A stretch of 64,000 nt of DNA from Arthrobacter sp. CAN_C5 (GCF_017875735.1 NZ_JAGGMZ010000001.1:496001-560000); one strand, 5' to 3'. Counted from the stretch's first letter, positions 17,669-26,117 are shown. Numbers and translations are program-made. The notes: generated by a model not told the origin, from the letters alone.

Positions 17669-17722
17669 CAAAACGTTATTTGATCGTTCAACTTAGTGAT
17701 TGACATCATATTTGAACGTTCA
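17669..17722. promoter_or_regulatory. LacI-type operator cluster
   Basis: Two palindromes with the central CG typical of LacI-family sites lie between the debranching-type gene and the LacI gene: TGATCGTTCA at 17681-17690 (one mismatch) and TGAACGTTCA at 17713-17722 (perfect). A third, weaker AAAACGTTAT lies at 17670-17679. Centres of the first two are 32 bases apart, about three helical turns, which would allow cooperative binding and control of both divergent genes. Confidence 0.7.
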
Positions 17723-17783
17723 TATTCTTGTAAACAGGCAGCCGGTCGAAAGCTGCCGTGAGAGTGAAGCGCGAGGGAGTGCA

Positions 17784-18827
17784 ATGGCGAAGACAACGCT
17801 GGTCAGCCTGGCCGAGTCCCTCGGCGTGTCCCGGCAGACCATTTCCAACGTTATCAACGCGCCCCACCGCGTCAAACCGGAAACCCGGTTGCGGGTGGAA
17901 CACGCCATCGCCGAAAGCGGGTACCGGCCCAGCGCCGCCGCCCGGCAATTGCGGACCCGCCGCTCGATGAACCTCGGCATCCGGATGATGCCGGTGGTCG
18001 ATGGCATCAACGGATCAATCCTCGACCGTTTCCTGCACGCCCTGACGGAGGCCGCCCAGGAGGAGGGCTACCGCCTGACCCTCTTCAGCGCCGCCACCGA
18101 CGACGACGAGGTTCGCCAGTACGAGGACCTCCTCAACGTCGCTGACCTGGACGGTTTTGTCCTCACCGGCACCCACCACGGCGACCAGCGGACCGCCTGG
18201 CTGCTGGAAAACGAGGTTCCGTTCGCCTCCTTCGGGCGCCCCTGGAGCGACACCGAGGACCCATTCACGTCCCTGCATCCCTGGGTGGACGTCGACGGTG
18301 GTGCTGGCACCGAACAGGCCACCCGCCTCCTCATCGCTCAGGGACACACCGCGATCGGCTTCATCGGCTGGCCGGCAGGTTCCGGTGCCGGCGATGACCG
18401 CCGGGACGGCTGGCGCCGTGCAGTGAGTGCCGCCGGCTTGTCCGCTGACCAGCTTGAGCTCCGCGTGCCCGACGGTGTCCCCGCCGGGGCGCGGGCTGCC
18501 GAGCAGGTCATTGCCGCCGGGGCCACCGCAGTGGTGTGCGCCAGCGACAGTCTGGCACTCGGGGCGTTGTCCACCTTCCGGAGCCGGTATCCGGCGCCCA
18601 CCACCCCGGATGTGATCGGTTTCGACGACACTCCGGTGGCCGCCGCCGTCGGGCTGTCCAGCATTGCCCAGCCAATCGAGGACGCCGCGCGGCACATCAT
18701 TAGGGTGCTCGCCCACACACTCTCGGGTGACGCGGCGAGCGGCCGACCCGACAAACACCTGCTGCTCACGCCCACCCTGGCGCAGCGCTTCCCGCACCCG
18801 CTGGCCGGCGACGGCTGGCTGGCGTGA
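17784..18827 (+). CDS. LacI family transcriptional regulator
   Basis: 347 residues. The N-terminal helix-turn-helix reads TLVSLAESLGVSRQTISNVI (residues 5-24), with the hinge helix near SAAARQLRTRRS; the rest is a periplasmic-binding-protein-like sensor domain with the usual DGFVLTGT, GFIGW and VVCASDSLALGAL segments. It should repress its own gene, the divergent debranching-type enzyme and probably the downstream sugar transporter until an oligosaccharide binds. ATG 17784 follows GAGGGAG. The helix-turn-helix and the CG-centred palindromes at 17681-17722 are consistent with each other. Confidence 0.93.
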   Translation: MAKTTLVSLAESLGVSRQTISNVINAPHRVKPETRLRVEHAIAESGYRPSAAARQLRTRRSMNLGIRMMPVVDGINGSILDRFLHALTEAAQEEGYRLTLFSAATDDDEVRQYEDLLNVADLDGFVLTGTHHGDQRTAWLLENEVPFASFGRPWSDTEDPFTSLHPWVDVDGGAGTEQATRLLIAQGHTAIGFIGWPAGSGAGDDRRDGWRRAVSAAGLSADQLELRVPDGVPAGARAAEQVIAAGATAVVCASDSLALGALSTFRSRYPAPTTPDVIGFDDTPVAAAVGLSSIAQPIEDAARHIIRVLAHTLSGDAASGRPDKHLLLTPTLAQRFPHPLAGDGWLA

Positions 18828-18845
18828 CCCCACCCGCCCATCCCC

Positions 18846-18895
18846 CTAGATAGCCCGAAAAAAACAAACGCTAGTTAGCCCGAAATAAACAAAAG
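18846..18895. repeat. 25-bp tandem duplication in the leader of a sugar-binding protein gene
   Basis: Units 18846-18870 and 18871-18895 are identical at 22 of 25 positions; each starts CTAG, carries TAGCCCGAAA and ends in an A-rich AAACAAA stretch. The second unit ends three bases before the ribosome binding site region of the binding-protein gene. Confidence 0.88.
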
Positions 18896-18911
18896 AATGA
18901 GGAATCAGACA

Positions 18912-20177
18912 ATGAAGACTGGAAACTTCCGCACCCGCAGGAAGACGCTCGCCGTCGCCGTGACAGCCGCGGCAGCCCTGGTACTAAGCGCCTGCGGCGG
19001 ATCAGGATTTTCGGGCTCCGAGGGCGAATCAGCCGAGGCGGAAGGCGCAACTGACGCACCGATCTCGGTGCTGATCGGCTCTTCCGGCGAAGCCGAGACC
19101 ACCTCCGTCACTGAGGCAGTCGACGCGTGGGCCTCCGAGTCCGGCATGGACGCCAGCGTCAGCGTGGCCTCCGACCTGCCCCAGCAGCTCAGCCAGGGCT
19201 TCGCCTCGGGCGAACCCGCCGACGTCTTCTACGTCTCCACCGACCTGTTCGCTGGCTATGCGGCCAACGGGTCCCTTGAGCCGTACGGTGACGACCTGGA
19301 AAACAAGGACGACTTCTACCCCGCACTGCAGGAAGCGTTCACCTACGAGGACCAGCTCTACTGCGCACCGAAGGACTTCTCCACCCTGGGCCTGGTCATC
19401 AACAACGCCCTCTGGGAAGAAGCCGGCCTTACCGAGGACGACGTGCCGACCACCTGGGAAGAACTGGCGTCAGTGGCTGAGCAGCTGACCACCGACGATG
19501 TCGTCGGCCTCGGCTACGGCCCCGAGTTCCAGCGTCTGGGAGTCTTCACGGCCCAGGCCGGTGGCGGACTCGTGACCGACGGCGAAGCGACCGTCAACAG
19601 CCCCGAGAACGTTGAGGGTCTCACCTTTGTCCAGAAGATGATGAACGACGGCGTTGCCGCGTTCTCATCAGACCTCGGTTCGGGCTGGGGTGGTGAGGCC
19701 TTCGGTAAGGGCCAGGCCGCCATGGTGATCGAGGGCAACTGGATCGCCGGTGCGATGAGCAACGACTTCCCCGACGTCGACTACCAGGTCGCCGAGCTGC
19801 CCGAGGGTCCTGCCGGCCCCGGAACCCTGCAGTTCACCAACTGCTGGGGCATCGCCGCCGACAGCGACAACATTGAGGGCGCCAAGGAACTGGTCGCACA
19901 CCTGACCACCGCCGAGACCCAACTCAGCTTCGCTGAGGCCTTCGGCGTCATGCCGTCACTGCAGTCAGCAGCCGAGGACTGGTCAACCCAGTACCCCGAC
20001 CTGGCAGCGTTCATCGCCGGTGGCGACTACGCGCAGAACCTGCCAGCCCAGCAGGGTGCATCGGACGTGCTTGCAGAGCTGAACGCCCAGCTCGAGACGA
20101 TCAAGACCGCCGACCTCCAGCAGCTGCTGGACACCCTCCAGACCGACATGGAGTCAGTCGTGGCGGACGCCGGATAA
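18912..20177 (+). CDS. Sugar ABC transporter substrate-binding lipoprotein
   Basis: 421 residues. Signal peptide with basic start, then lipobox LSAC (Cys28 lipidated) and an acidic linker. The mature part is a family 1 type extracellular solute-binding protein: GEPADVFYVSTDLFAGYAAN, QLYCAPKDFSTLGLVINNAL, then AFGKGQAAMVIEGNWIAGAM are typical. It should bind an oligosaccharide outside the membrane and hand it to the two permeases downstream. ATG 18912 follows GAGGAA; an in-frame ATG at 18897 overlaps that site. The gene follows the LacI regulator and is separated from the permeases by a hairpin that probably lets the binding protein be made in excess. Confidence 0.92.
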   Translation: MKTGNFRTRRKTLAVAVTAAAALVLSACGGSGFSGSEGESAEAEGATDAPISVLIGSSGEAETTSVTEAVDAWASESGMDASVSVASDLPQQLSQGFASGEPADVFYVSTDLFAGYAANGSLEPYGDDLENKDDFYPALQEAFTYEDQLYCAPKDFSTLGLVINNALWEEAGLTEDDVPTTWEELASVAEQLTTDDVVGLGYGPEFQRLGVFTAQAGGGLVTDGEATVNSPENVEGLTFVQKMMNDGVAAFSSDLGSGWGGEAFGKGQAAMVIEGNWIAGAMSNDFPDVDYQVAELPEGPAGPGTLQFTNCWGIAADSDNIEGAKELVAHLTTAETQLSFAEAFGVMPSLQSAAEDWSTQYPDLAAFIAGGDYAQNLPAQQGASDVLAELNAQLETIKTADLQQLLDTLQTDMESVVADAG

Positions 20178-20192
20178 CCGGTAACCAAACAA

Positions 20193-20237
20193 CCGCAGGA
20201 GCACCCTGACCGTCCAAGAGATCGGGTGCTCCTGCGG
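20193..20237 (+). promoter_or_regulatory. Intercistronic hairpin after the binding-protein gene
   Basis: Perfect 14-base arms 20193-20206 and 20224-20237 with a 17-base loop and no T run after it. Such hairpins between a binding-protein gene and its permease genes commonly stabilise the upstream message or cause partial termination. Three ATTCACC copies spaced 14-15 bases follow (20249, 20263, 20278). Confidence 0.7.
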
Positions 20238-20309
20238 TACCACCAGCAATTCACCACCAGCGATTCACCACTCAGTAATTCACCCCCGGGGTAACAGAAC
20301 GAGGACGCA

Positions 20310-21563
20310 GTGGCACGACGTACAGCGGCAAAGAAGCCGTCCGGCACCAAGGATGCACCTCCTGCGTTCCGCCGCCGCACGGGAATCCAGGGCCGCACCG
20401 GCCTGACCGGTTGGCTTTTCATCTCCCCGGTGGTGCTGATCCTCGGACTCTTCCTGGTGATTCCCGTCCTGATGGCAGCCTGGGTCAGCATGTCGGACTG
20501 GACCGGCCGCGGCAGCCCCTTCGGAAGCGACGTCACCTTCGTCGGCGGGGAGAACTTCTCGGCCATCCTCGGCGGCGAAGGACTATCCGCCCGGGACTTC
20601 GGCACCGCGATCCGCAACAACTTCTACTACGTGCTGCTGGTGGTTCCGCTGCAGACCGCGCTGGCCATGTTCCTGGCAGTGATGGTCAACAAGCAGGTCC
20701 TGAAGGGCCGCGGTCTGTTCCGGACCGCCTTCTACTTTCCCTCGGTCACCAGCTCCGTGGCGATCACCGTCCTCTGGCTGTTCCTTTTCAGCGCCACCGG
20801 CGTGGTCAACAAGGTGCTGTCCTTTTTCGCCATCTCCGGGCCGAACTGGTTCCAGGATCCCCGCGGGATCTTCCACATCCTCTTCTCGGTCTTCGGTCTG
20901 AACCAGGCGCCCGCCGGGTTGCAGGACCCCGGTTTCCTGGGTATTCCGGGCTGGGAATGGCTGGCCGGACCCTCCGTCGCGATGAGTGCCTTTGTGCTGA
21001 TGGCCATCTTCACCACTTCCGGCACGTTCATGCTGTTGTTCATCGCCGCTCTGCAGAACATCAGTGGGGAAGTGCAGGAAGCGGCGATGGTCGACGGCGC
21101 CAGCGCCTGGCAGCGGTTCTGGCAGGTGACTCTCCCCATGCTTCGTCCCACCCTTTTCACCGTTCTGACCCTGGGGCTGATCGGCACCTGGCAGGTCTTT
21201 GACCAGATTTATGTCGGCACTCAGGGTGGACCGGCGAAGACCACCCTGACGCCCGCCTACCTATCCTTCAACTCGGCCTTCAACAATCAGCGGTGGGGCG
21301 AAGGCGCCGCCATTGCCTTCATCCTCTTCGGCATCATCGTGGTGCTCACCATCCTGCAGCGGTACGCGCTCAGGGAGCGGGACGTACCAAAACGAAGCCG
21401 CATGGTCCCGGTCGGCGCTGACCCCAGGACCGCCGCCGCAGCGCAATCCAGTGTCCGTCACGCGGACCGCGTGAAGGGCCGGGATCCCGGTGACACTGGT
21501 CCGGGAGACTCCAGCCCGGGCGGCACCAACCAGACTGGCACCACAGAAGGAGACCGGCGATGA
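20310..21563 (+). CDS. Sugar ABC transporter permease, MalF-like
   Basis: 417 residues with six to seven membrane spans and a cytoplasmic EAA loop (EVQEAAMVDGASAWQRFWQV near residue 255) that docks the ATPase. An N-terminal basic stretch and a C-terminal polar, Gly/Thr-rich tail of about 50 residues are longer than usual. The start is GTG 20310 with GAGGAC upstream. It pairs with the following permease, whose ATG overlaps its stop by four bases. No ATP-binding gene is in the operon. Confidence 0.92.
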   Translation: MARRTAAKKPSGTKDAPPAFRRRTGIQGRTGLTGWLFISPVVLILGLFLVIPVLMAAWVSMSDWTGRGSPFGSDVTFVGGENFSAILGGEGLSARDFGTAIRNNFYYVLLVVPLQTALAMFLAVMVNKQVLKGRGLFRTAFYFPSVTSSVAITVLWLFLFSATGVVNKVLSFFAISGPNWFQDPRGIFHILFSVFGLNQAPAGLQDPGFLGIPGWEWLAGPSVAMSAFVLMAIFTTSGTFMLLFIAALQNISGEVQEAAMVDGASAWQRFWQVTLPMLRPTLFTVLTLGLIGTWQVFDQIYVGTQGGPAKTTLTPAYLSFNSAFNNQRWGEGAAIAFILFGIIVVLTILQRYALRERDVPKRSRMVPVGADPRTAAAAQSSVRHADRVKGRDPGDTGPGDSSPGGTNQTGTTEGDRR

Positions 21564-22468
21564 GCACCACCGTAGCCCCATCCCCGGCACCCGAGCCCGC
21601 CTCGGCGCCCGAGGTCCCGCAGCGAATCAAGAACCGACGCAAGAAGGTCACCCGCGGCGTCTGGATCTCCTACGTCGTGCTGATCATCCTGGCCATCATC
21701 TATATTTTCCCGTTCCTGACCCAGGTGGCGACGTCGTTCAAAACCGAGCCCGACGCCGCGCAGGACCCGCTGGGCCTGATCCCGCAGCACTGGACGTTCG
21801 CCGCGTACGAAACCCTGTTCGCCAACTCCGACTTCCCAATCTGGGGTCGGAATTCGTTCATCGTCACCGTGTTCGTGACCGCTGGGCGGGTGTTCTTTAA
21901 CTGCCTCGCCGGGTACGCGCTGGCCAGAATCAATTTCCGTGGCCGTGGACTGGTGTTCGCCCTGCTCGTCGCTGTCATGGCGGTGCCCGGCGTCGTCCTC
22001 CTGATCCCGAAGTTCCTGGTGATCAACCAGCTCGGTATCTACGACTCCTACGCAGGAATGATCCTGCCGCTGCTCGCCGACGCCGCGGGTGTCTTCATCA
22101 TGAAGAACTTCTTCGAATCCATTCCGCCCAGCGTCGAGGAACAGGCGCGCGTTGACGGGGCGGGGACGTTCCGCACCTTCTGGTCGATTGTGCTGCCGAT
22201 GGCCCGGCCCGCGGTGATGACCATCGTCATCCTGTCCTTCCAGGGCTCCTGGAACGAGCTGAACCACTTCATCATCTCGACCCAGGACCCAGCCCTGACG
22301 ACCCTCACCAAGGGCGTGGCGCAGCTGGCGTCAGGCCAGCTCAGCCAGGGGACCCAGTACCCGCTGAAACTGGCGGCGGCGGCCCTGACGACCATTCCGG
22401 TGGCGATCGTGTTCTTCATCTTCCAGAAGAAGATCATGAACGCCTCTGCCGGGGCAGTGAAGGAGTAG
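21560..22468 (+). CDS. Sugar ABC transporter permease, MalG-like
   Basis: 302 residues, six membrane spans, EAA loop SVEEQARVDGAGTFRTFWSI near residue 192 and the MalG-type ending FFIFQKKIMNASAGAVKE. It forms the second half of the membrane channel with the preceding permease; the ATGA overlap (21560-21563) implies coupled translation. The missing ATPase is presumably supplied in trans by a multi-use UgpC/MsiK-type ATPase, such as the one at 43.4-44.8 kb; that is an inference from actinobacterial practice, not shown here. Confidence 0.93.
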   Translation: MSTTVAPSPAPEPASAPEVPQRIKNRRKKVTRGVWISYVVLIILAIIYIFPFLTQVATSFKTEPDAAQDPLGLIPQHWTFAAYETLFANSDFPIWGRNSFIVTVFVTAGRVFFNCLAGYALARINFRGRGLVFALLVAVMAVPGVVLLIPKFLVINQLGIYDSYAGMILPLLADAAGVFIMKNFFESIPPSVEEQARVDGAGTFRTFWSIVLPMARPAVMTIVILSFQGSWNELNHFIISTQDPALTTLTKGVAQLASGQLSQGTQYPLKLAAAALTTIPVAIVFFIFQKKIMNASAGAVKE

Positions 22469-22518
22469 CGCCGGGGAGAGGGTCCGAGGGTCAGCCCCGG
22501 GGTTTGAGGGGCCGAGGG

Positions 22519-23589
22519 TCAGTTCCGGGGTTTGAGTGCGGGGGAGGCGGTGACGCCGTCGCCCGCACTGAGCCCGGTAAGGGCGGCGCTCAAGGCGTCG
22601 AGCGAGGAGTGCTCGGGCTCCCACCCGAGCAGCGTCCGGGCACGGTCCGTCTCCATCAGCGGCGACTGGGCTGCCATATCGATCCACCCCGGATCGGTGC
22701 GTTGCAGTCCTAGAGCCCAGGTCACGCCGACGACGGCGCGCAACAGCCGCACAGGAAGCCCCACGACCCGGCGGGCGCCCAACTGGGAGGCCAGCCGGGT
22801 GGGTGTAAGGACCGGTTCGGCGGCGATGTTGAACGCACCCGGAACGCGGCGGTCGACGGCGCGCCAGTACGCGTCGGCAACGTCGTCGGCGTGGACAGCC
22901 TGGAAAACCAGCTGTTCCGGGATCGGAAGCAGGGGCAGGCGAAGGTGGTCCAGCAGGAACTTCGGAACCAGTGGGCCGAGGAAGTACCGCCCGATCTCAC
23001 TGCCCGCCTCCTGCTGGAAGATCAACCCCGGGCGGAGACGGGTGACAACCGTGTCCGGGTGTCGCGTGGCGAAGTTGTCGAGGAGCGCCTCCTGTTCCCC
23101 CTTGTGGCGGCTGTAATGCGAGGTCTTGATGCCGCCGTGGGGCCATCCCTCGTCCACCCGTTCGCTTTTCTTCGCGGGGAGGTACGCACCGACCGAGGAC
23201 GCACAGACAAAATGCGGGATCCCGGCATCGGCCGCTGCCTGCAGGGCATGAGCAGTGCCCGTGACGTTGGTGCGGTGCATTGCCGCTTCGTTGCGGTTCG
23301 GCTGGATTGCCCAAGCGAGGTGCACGACGGCGTCGACGCCGTCGAGCGCGGCGGTCAGTGCACGTCGACCGTCATCAGTTCCCACATCCAGCGCGTGCCA
23401 CTCGCAGCCCGCATAGGGTGCCTGGGTGGTGTCGGGAAGCCGGCGGGCGAAGCCCAGGATCTTCACGCCACCTGGACGTTCCTGGTTCGCACGCTGCAAC
23501 CGACGCAGCACAGCGGTTCCGACGTTGCCGGTCGCACCAATCACGGCAACGCGCAGAGGTTCGGCAGAAGATTCAGGGGTAAGGGCCAT
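22519..23589 (-). CDS. NAD-dependent epimerase/dehydratase (extended SDR)
   Basis: 356-residue cytoplasmic Rossmann-fold enzyme. The cofactor loop GATGNVG is at residues 18-24, the catalytic serine region CASSVGAYLP near 130 and the catalytic YSRHK (Y-x3-K) near 155. These are the extended short-chain dehydrogenase features of sugar-nucleotide epimerases and related reductases; the substrate is not indicated. The ATG at 23589 has GAGG only one base upstream, so translation may start on a nearly leaderless message. It is divergent from the YihY gene across a palindromic site. Confidence 0.85.
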   Translation of the reverse strand: MALTPESSAEPLRVAVIGATGNVGTAVLRRLQRANQERPGGVKILGFARRLPDTTQAPYAGCEWHALDVGTDDGRRALTAALDGVDAVVHLAWAIQPNRNEAAMHRTNVTGTAHALQAAADAGIPHFVCASSVGAYLPAKKSERVDEGWPHGGIKTSHYSRHKGEQEALLDNFATRHPDTVVTRLRPGLIFQQEAGSEIGRYFLGPLVPKFLLDHLRLPLLPIPEQLVFQAVHADDVADAYWRAVDRRVPGAFNIAAEPVLTPTRLASQLGARRVVGLPVRLLRAVVGVTWALGLQRTDPGWIDMAAQSPLMETDRARTLLGWEPEHSSLDALSAALTGLSAGDGVTASPALKPRN

Positions 23590-23611
23590 GCCTCAACGGT
23601 AATCCTTAGGT

Positions 23612-23633
23612 ACGCTTAGGTACTAGTAAGCGT
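23612..23633. promoter_or_regulatory. Inverted repeat in a divergent promoter region
   Basis: ACGCTTA at 23612-23618 and TAAGCGT at 23627-23633 are perfect inverted arms around an 8-base centre. The left arm overlaps a direct repeat of CTTAGGTAC (23605-23613 and 23615-23623). It sits between the SDR and YihY genes, where a dimeric regulator could control both; no regulator is identified. Confidence 0.5.
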
Positions 23634-23679
23634 CCTTACGATTTGGTCAGGGGCACAGCAGACAACGTGGAGGTACCAA

Positions 23680-24789
23680 TTGGTACAGAGCAGCGGGACA
23701 GCGGCGGATTCCCCCGAAGCGCAGACCCAGGACAAGGCGCAGAACGCGCCGCATCCCGACGACGATCGGAAACCCGATAGTCCTGCCGATCTGAAGAAGC
23801 CAGCCTGGGGGTACGTATTCAAGCGCACCGTCCGCGAGTTTGGCAAGGACCAGTGCACTGATCTGGCGGCCGCGCTCACCTATTACGCGGTGCTGGCCAT
23901 CTTCCCGGCCCTGCTTGCACTGGTGTCACTGTTGGGTGTGTTTGGGCAGGCGCAGACCACCACCGATACGGTGCTGGAGGTCCTGGATGGGGTCGCGCCC
24001 GGCGCCGCAGACAACAAGACGCTGACAACCACGATCCGAGGTCTTGCCTCCTCCTCCGGGGCAGGAATCACCTTGGTTATCGGTATCCTCGGCGCCCTTT
24101 GGTCCGCATCCGCGTATGTGAACGCCTTCAGCCGGGCGATGAACCGCGTCTACGAGGTGGAAGAGGGCCGGCCAATCTGGAAGCTGCGCCCGGTGATGCT
24201 CCTGATCACCGCCGTCGTCCTCCTGCTGGTGGTGCTGATGGCGCTGCTCTTGATCCTTTCCGGCCCGATCGCTGAATCGGTCGGAAATGTGATTGGGCTG
24301 GGAGATACGGCGCTGCTGGTGTGGAACATTGCCAAGTGGCCGGTCATGGTTGCCTTCGCCGTCCTGATGATCGCTATCCTCTACTACGGCGCACCCAACG
24401 TGAAGCAGCCCAAATTCCGCTGGACGAGCATGGGGTCGCTTGTGGCGCTGCTCGTCCTCGCGATCACCACCGCTGGTTTCGCCTTCTACGTCGGAAACTT
24501 CGGCAGCTACGACGAAACGTACGGCGCGATCGCCGGCGTGATCGTGCTGCTGCTCTGGCTCTGGCTGGCGAACCTCTCCCTCCTGTTCGGTGCCGAGTTC
24601 GACGCCGAACTGGAGCGTGGGCGTCAGTTGCAGGCCGGTATTGAAGCTGAGGAAACCCTGCAGCTTCCCCCACGGGACGACACTGCGAGCCGCAAGAAGC
24701 ACGACAAGGAACTCCAGGACATCGACAAGGGCCGGGAACTGCGCCGGAAGTACGAGCGCGAGTCCACTCAGCACAGCAACGACAGCTGA
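23680..24789 (+). CDS. YihY/BrkB family membrane protein
   Basis: 369 residues. A polar N-terminal tail (about 45 residues) is followed by six membrane spans with the family's LAAALTYYAVLAIFPALLAL (residues 62-81), the GALWSASAYVNAFSRAMNRVY segment and YGAIAGVIVLLLWLWLANLS; the C-terminal tail is charged. Family members were once called ribonuclease BN in error; the actual role is unknown, possibly transport. The start is TTG 23680, supported by GGAGG six bases upstream. It stands alone. Confidence 0.9.
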   Translation: MVQSSGTAADSPEAQTQDKAQNAPHPDDDRKPDSPADLKKPAWGYVFKRTVREFGKDQCTDLAAALTYYAVLAIFPALLALVSLLGVFGQAQTTTDTVLEVLDGVAPGAADNKTLTTTIRGLASSSGAGITLVIGILGALWSASAYVNAFSRAMNRVYEVEEGRPIWKLRPVMLLITAVVLLLVVLMALLLILSGPIAESVGNVIGLGDTALLVWNIAKWPVMVAFAVLMIAILYYGAPNVKQPKFRWTSMGSLVALLVLAITTAGFAFYVGNFGSYDETYGAIAGVIVLLLWLWLANLSLLFGAEFDAELERGRQLQAGIEAEETLQLPPRDDTASRKKHDKELQDIDKGRELRRKYERESTQHSNDS

Positions 24790-24824
24790 GTGCCATCCGG
24801 CATTCACAGTGATTAACTCCACCC

Positions 24825-24862
24825 CCCGCTGCGGGCTGTTCTGATCGACAGCCCGCAGCGGG
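24825..24862 (+). terminator. Hairpin between YihY and the GS-HQR-like gene
   Basis: Perfect 15-base arms 24825-24839 and 24848-24862 with an 8-base loop, followed only by ATATTA. Probably a terminator for YihY, although it has no clear T run; it ends 17 bases before the next start codon. Confidence 0.65.
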
Positions 24863-24878
24863 ATATTAGGCTGAGGAT

Positions 24879-25865
24879 ATGACTGACAACGAGCACAGCA
24901 TGCGCGGCGCCTATGTGAACACGGGCAAGGAATTCAGCCGCGACACCACTTACATTGAAACCCGGATCACCCGCGACGGTGCGGACGGCTTCCCAGTGGA
25001 GGCGGGACGTTACCGGCTGATCGCGGCCCGCGCCTGCCCGTGGGCCAACCGCGCCATCATCGTGCGTCGGCTGCTCGGACTGGAAGACGCCATTTCCCTC
25101 GGCACTCCCGGTCCCACTCATGACAAGCGGTCCTGGACTTTCGACCTGGATCCCGACGGCCGCGACCCGGTCCTGAGTATCGAACGTTTGCAGGAAGCAT
25201 TCTTCAAGCGGGACCCCGAGTACCCGCGCGGCATCACCGTGCCGGCGATCGTTGATGTGCCCAGCGGCGCGGTCGTTACCAACAACTTCCCGCAGATCAC
25301 CCTGGACTTCTCCACCGAGTGGAAAGACTTCCACCGCGAAGGTGCACCCGACCTCTACCCGGAAAAATTGCGCGCTGAAATCGATGAGGTCAGCAAGAGG
25401 ATCTTCACCGAGGTCAACAACGGCGTCTACCGCTGCGGTTTCGCCGGTTCACAGGAGGCCTACAACGAGGCCTACGACCGCCTATTCGCGGCGCTGGACT
25501 GGCTTGAGGAGCGGTTGAGCCACCAGCGGTTCCTGGTCGGAGATACGATCACCGAAGCCGACGTCCGGCTCTTCACCACCCTGGTGCGCTTTGACGCCGT
25601 CTACCACGGCCACTTCAAGTGCAACCGGAGCAAGCTCACCGAGATGCCAGCCCTGTGGGGCTACGCCCGGGATCTTTTCCAGACTCCCGGATTCGGTGAC
25701 ACCGTGGACTTCGACCAGATCAAGGACCACTACTACATCGTGCACGAGGACATTAACCCCACCGGCATCGTGCCCAAGGGCCCGGAACTGGCCAACTGGC
25801 ACACCGAACACGGTCGGGAGCGCCTCGGCGGGCGACCGTTCGGAAACGGCACCCCTCCCGCCTAG
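24879..25865 (+). CDS. Glutathionyl-hydroquinone reductase-like (Xi-class GST) protein
   Basis: 328-residue cytoplasmic thiol transferase fold. The N-terminal thioredoxin-like domain holds RLIAARACPWANRAIIVRRL, with Cys54 in the CPWA active-site motif of Xi-class transferases; the C-terminal helical domain includes FLVGDTITEADVRLFTTLVRFD and the Xi-class YHGHFKCN stretch. Relatives reduce glutathionylated hydroquinones; actinobacteria use mycothiol, so the physiological thiol here is probably not glutathione (inference). ATG 24879 has GAGG two bases upstream; ATG 24900 is an alternative that would still keep the full domain. Confidence 0.87.
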   Translation: MTDNEHSMRGAYVNTGKEFSRDTTYIETRITRDGADGFPVEAGRYRLIAARACPWANRAIIVRRLLGLEDAISLGTPGPTHDKRSWTFDLDPDGRDPVLSIERLQEAFFKRDPEYPRGITVPAIVDVPSGAVVTNNFPQITLDFSTEWKDFHREGAPDLYPEKLRAEIDEVSKRIFTEVNNGVYRCGFAGSQEAYNEAYDRLFAALDWLEERLSHQRFLVGDTITEADVRLFTTLVRFDAVYHGHFKCNRSKLTEMPALWGYARDLFQTPGFGDTVDFDQIKDHYYIVHEDINPTGIVPKGPELANWHTEHGRERLGGRPFGNGTPPA

Positions 25866-25878
25866 CTTTCTCGAAAGT

Positions 25879-25950
25879 ATGACTGAGTGGAAAGCATCCT
25901 CAGTCATGAGCCCCGCCCGTACCGGATTCCCCGGCTACCGGCGGGGCTTT
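25879..25950 (+). terminator. Tandem hairpins, second one terminator-like
   Basis: A perfect ATGACTGAG/CTCAGTCAT hairpin (25879-25887, 25899-25907) is followed at once by GCCCCGCC/GGCGGGGC (25910-25917, 25940-25947) and TTT. The pair closes the GS-HQR-like transcript. Confidence 0.7.
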
Positions 25951-26098
25951 CTGCGTGTCGGGGGCAACACGCCGTGGAACGACGACGGCGGACTGCAGTA
26001 CCTGGGGAAACCTGCACGCCGCCGACGTCGGGCGGGCCGGAAAACCACTGAGCAGGGACCGAATTAAGGAACACAACCGTTTCCTAATGGAAGTAACC

Positions 26099-26117
26099 CT
26101 AGGCTAGCCTTACTTAG
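26099..26117. promoter_or_regulatory. DtxR/IdeR-like iron box
   Basis: CTAGGCTAGCCTTACTTAG at 26099-26117 matches about 13 of 19 positions of the DtxR-family consensus. It lies 70 bases upstream of the siderophore permease operon, and shares GGNTAGCCTTACTT with the box at 8678-8696. Confidence 0.75.

Noticed and set aside
25879-26067. 62-residue open frame after the GS-HQR-like gene
   Set aside because: It starts inside a perfect hairpin and crosses a terminator-like stem with TTT; no ribosome binding site and no recognisable family.
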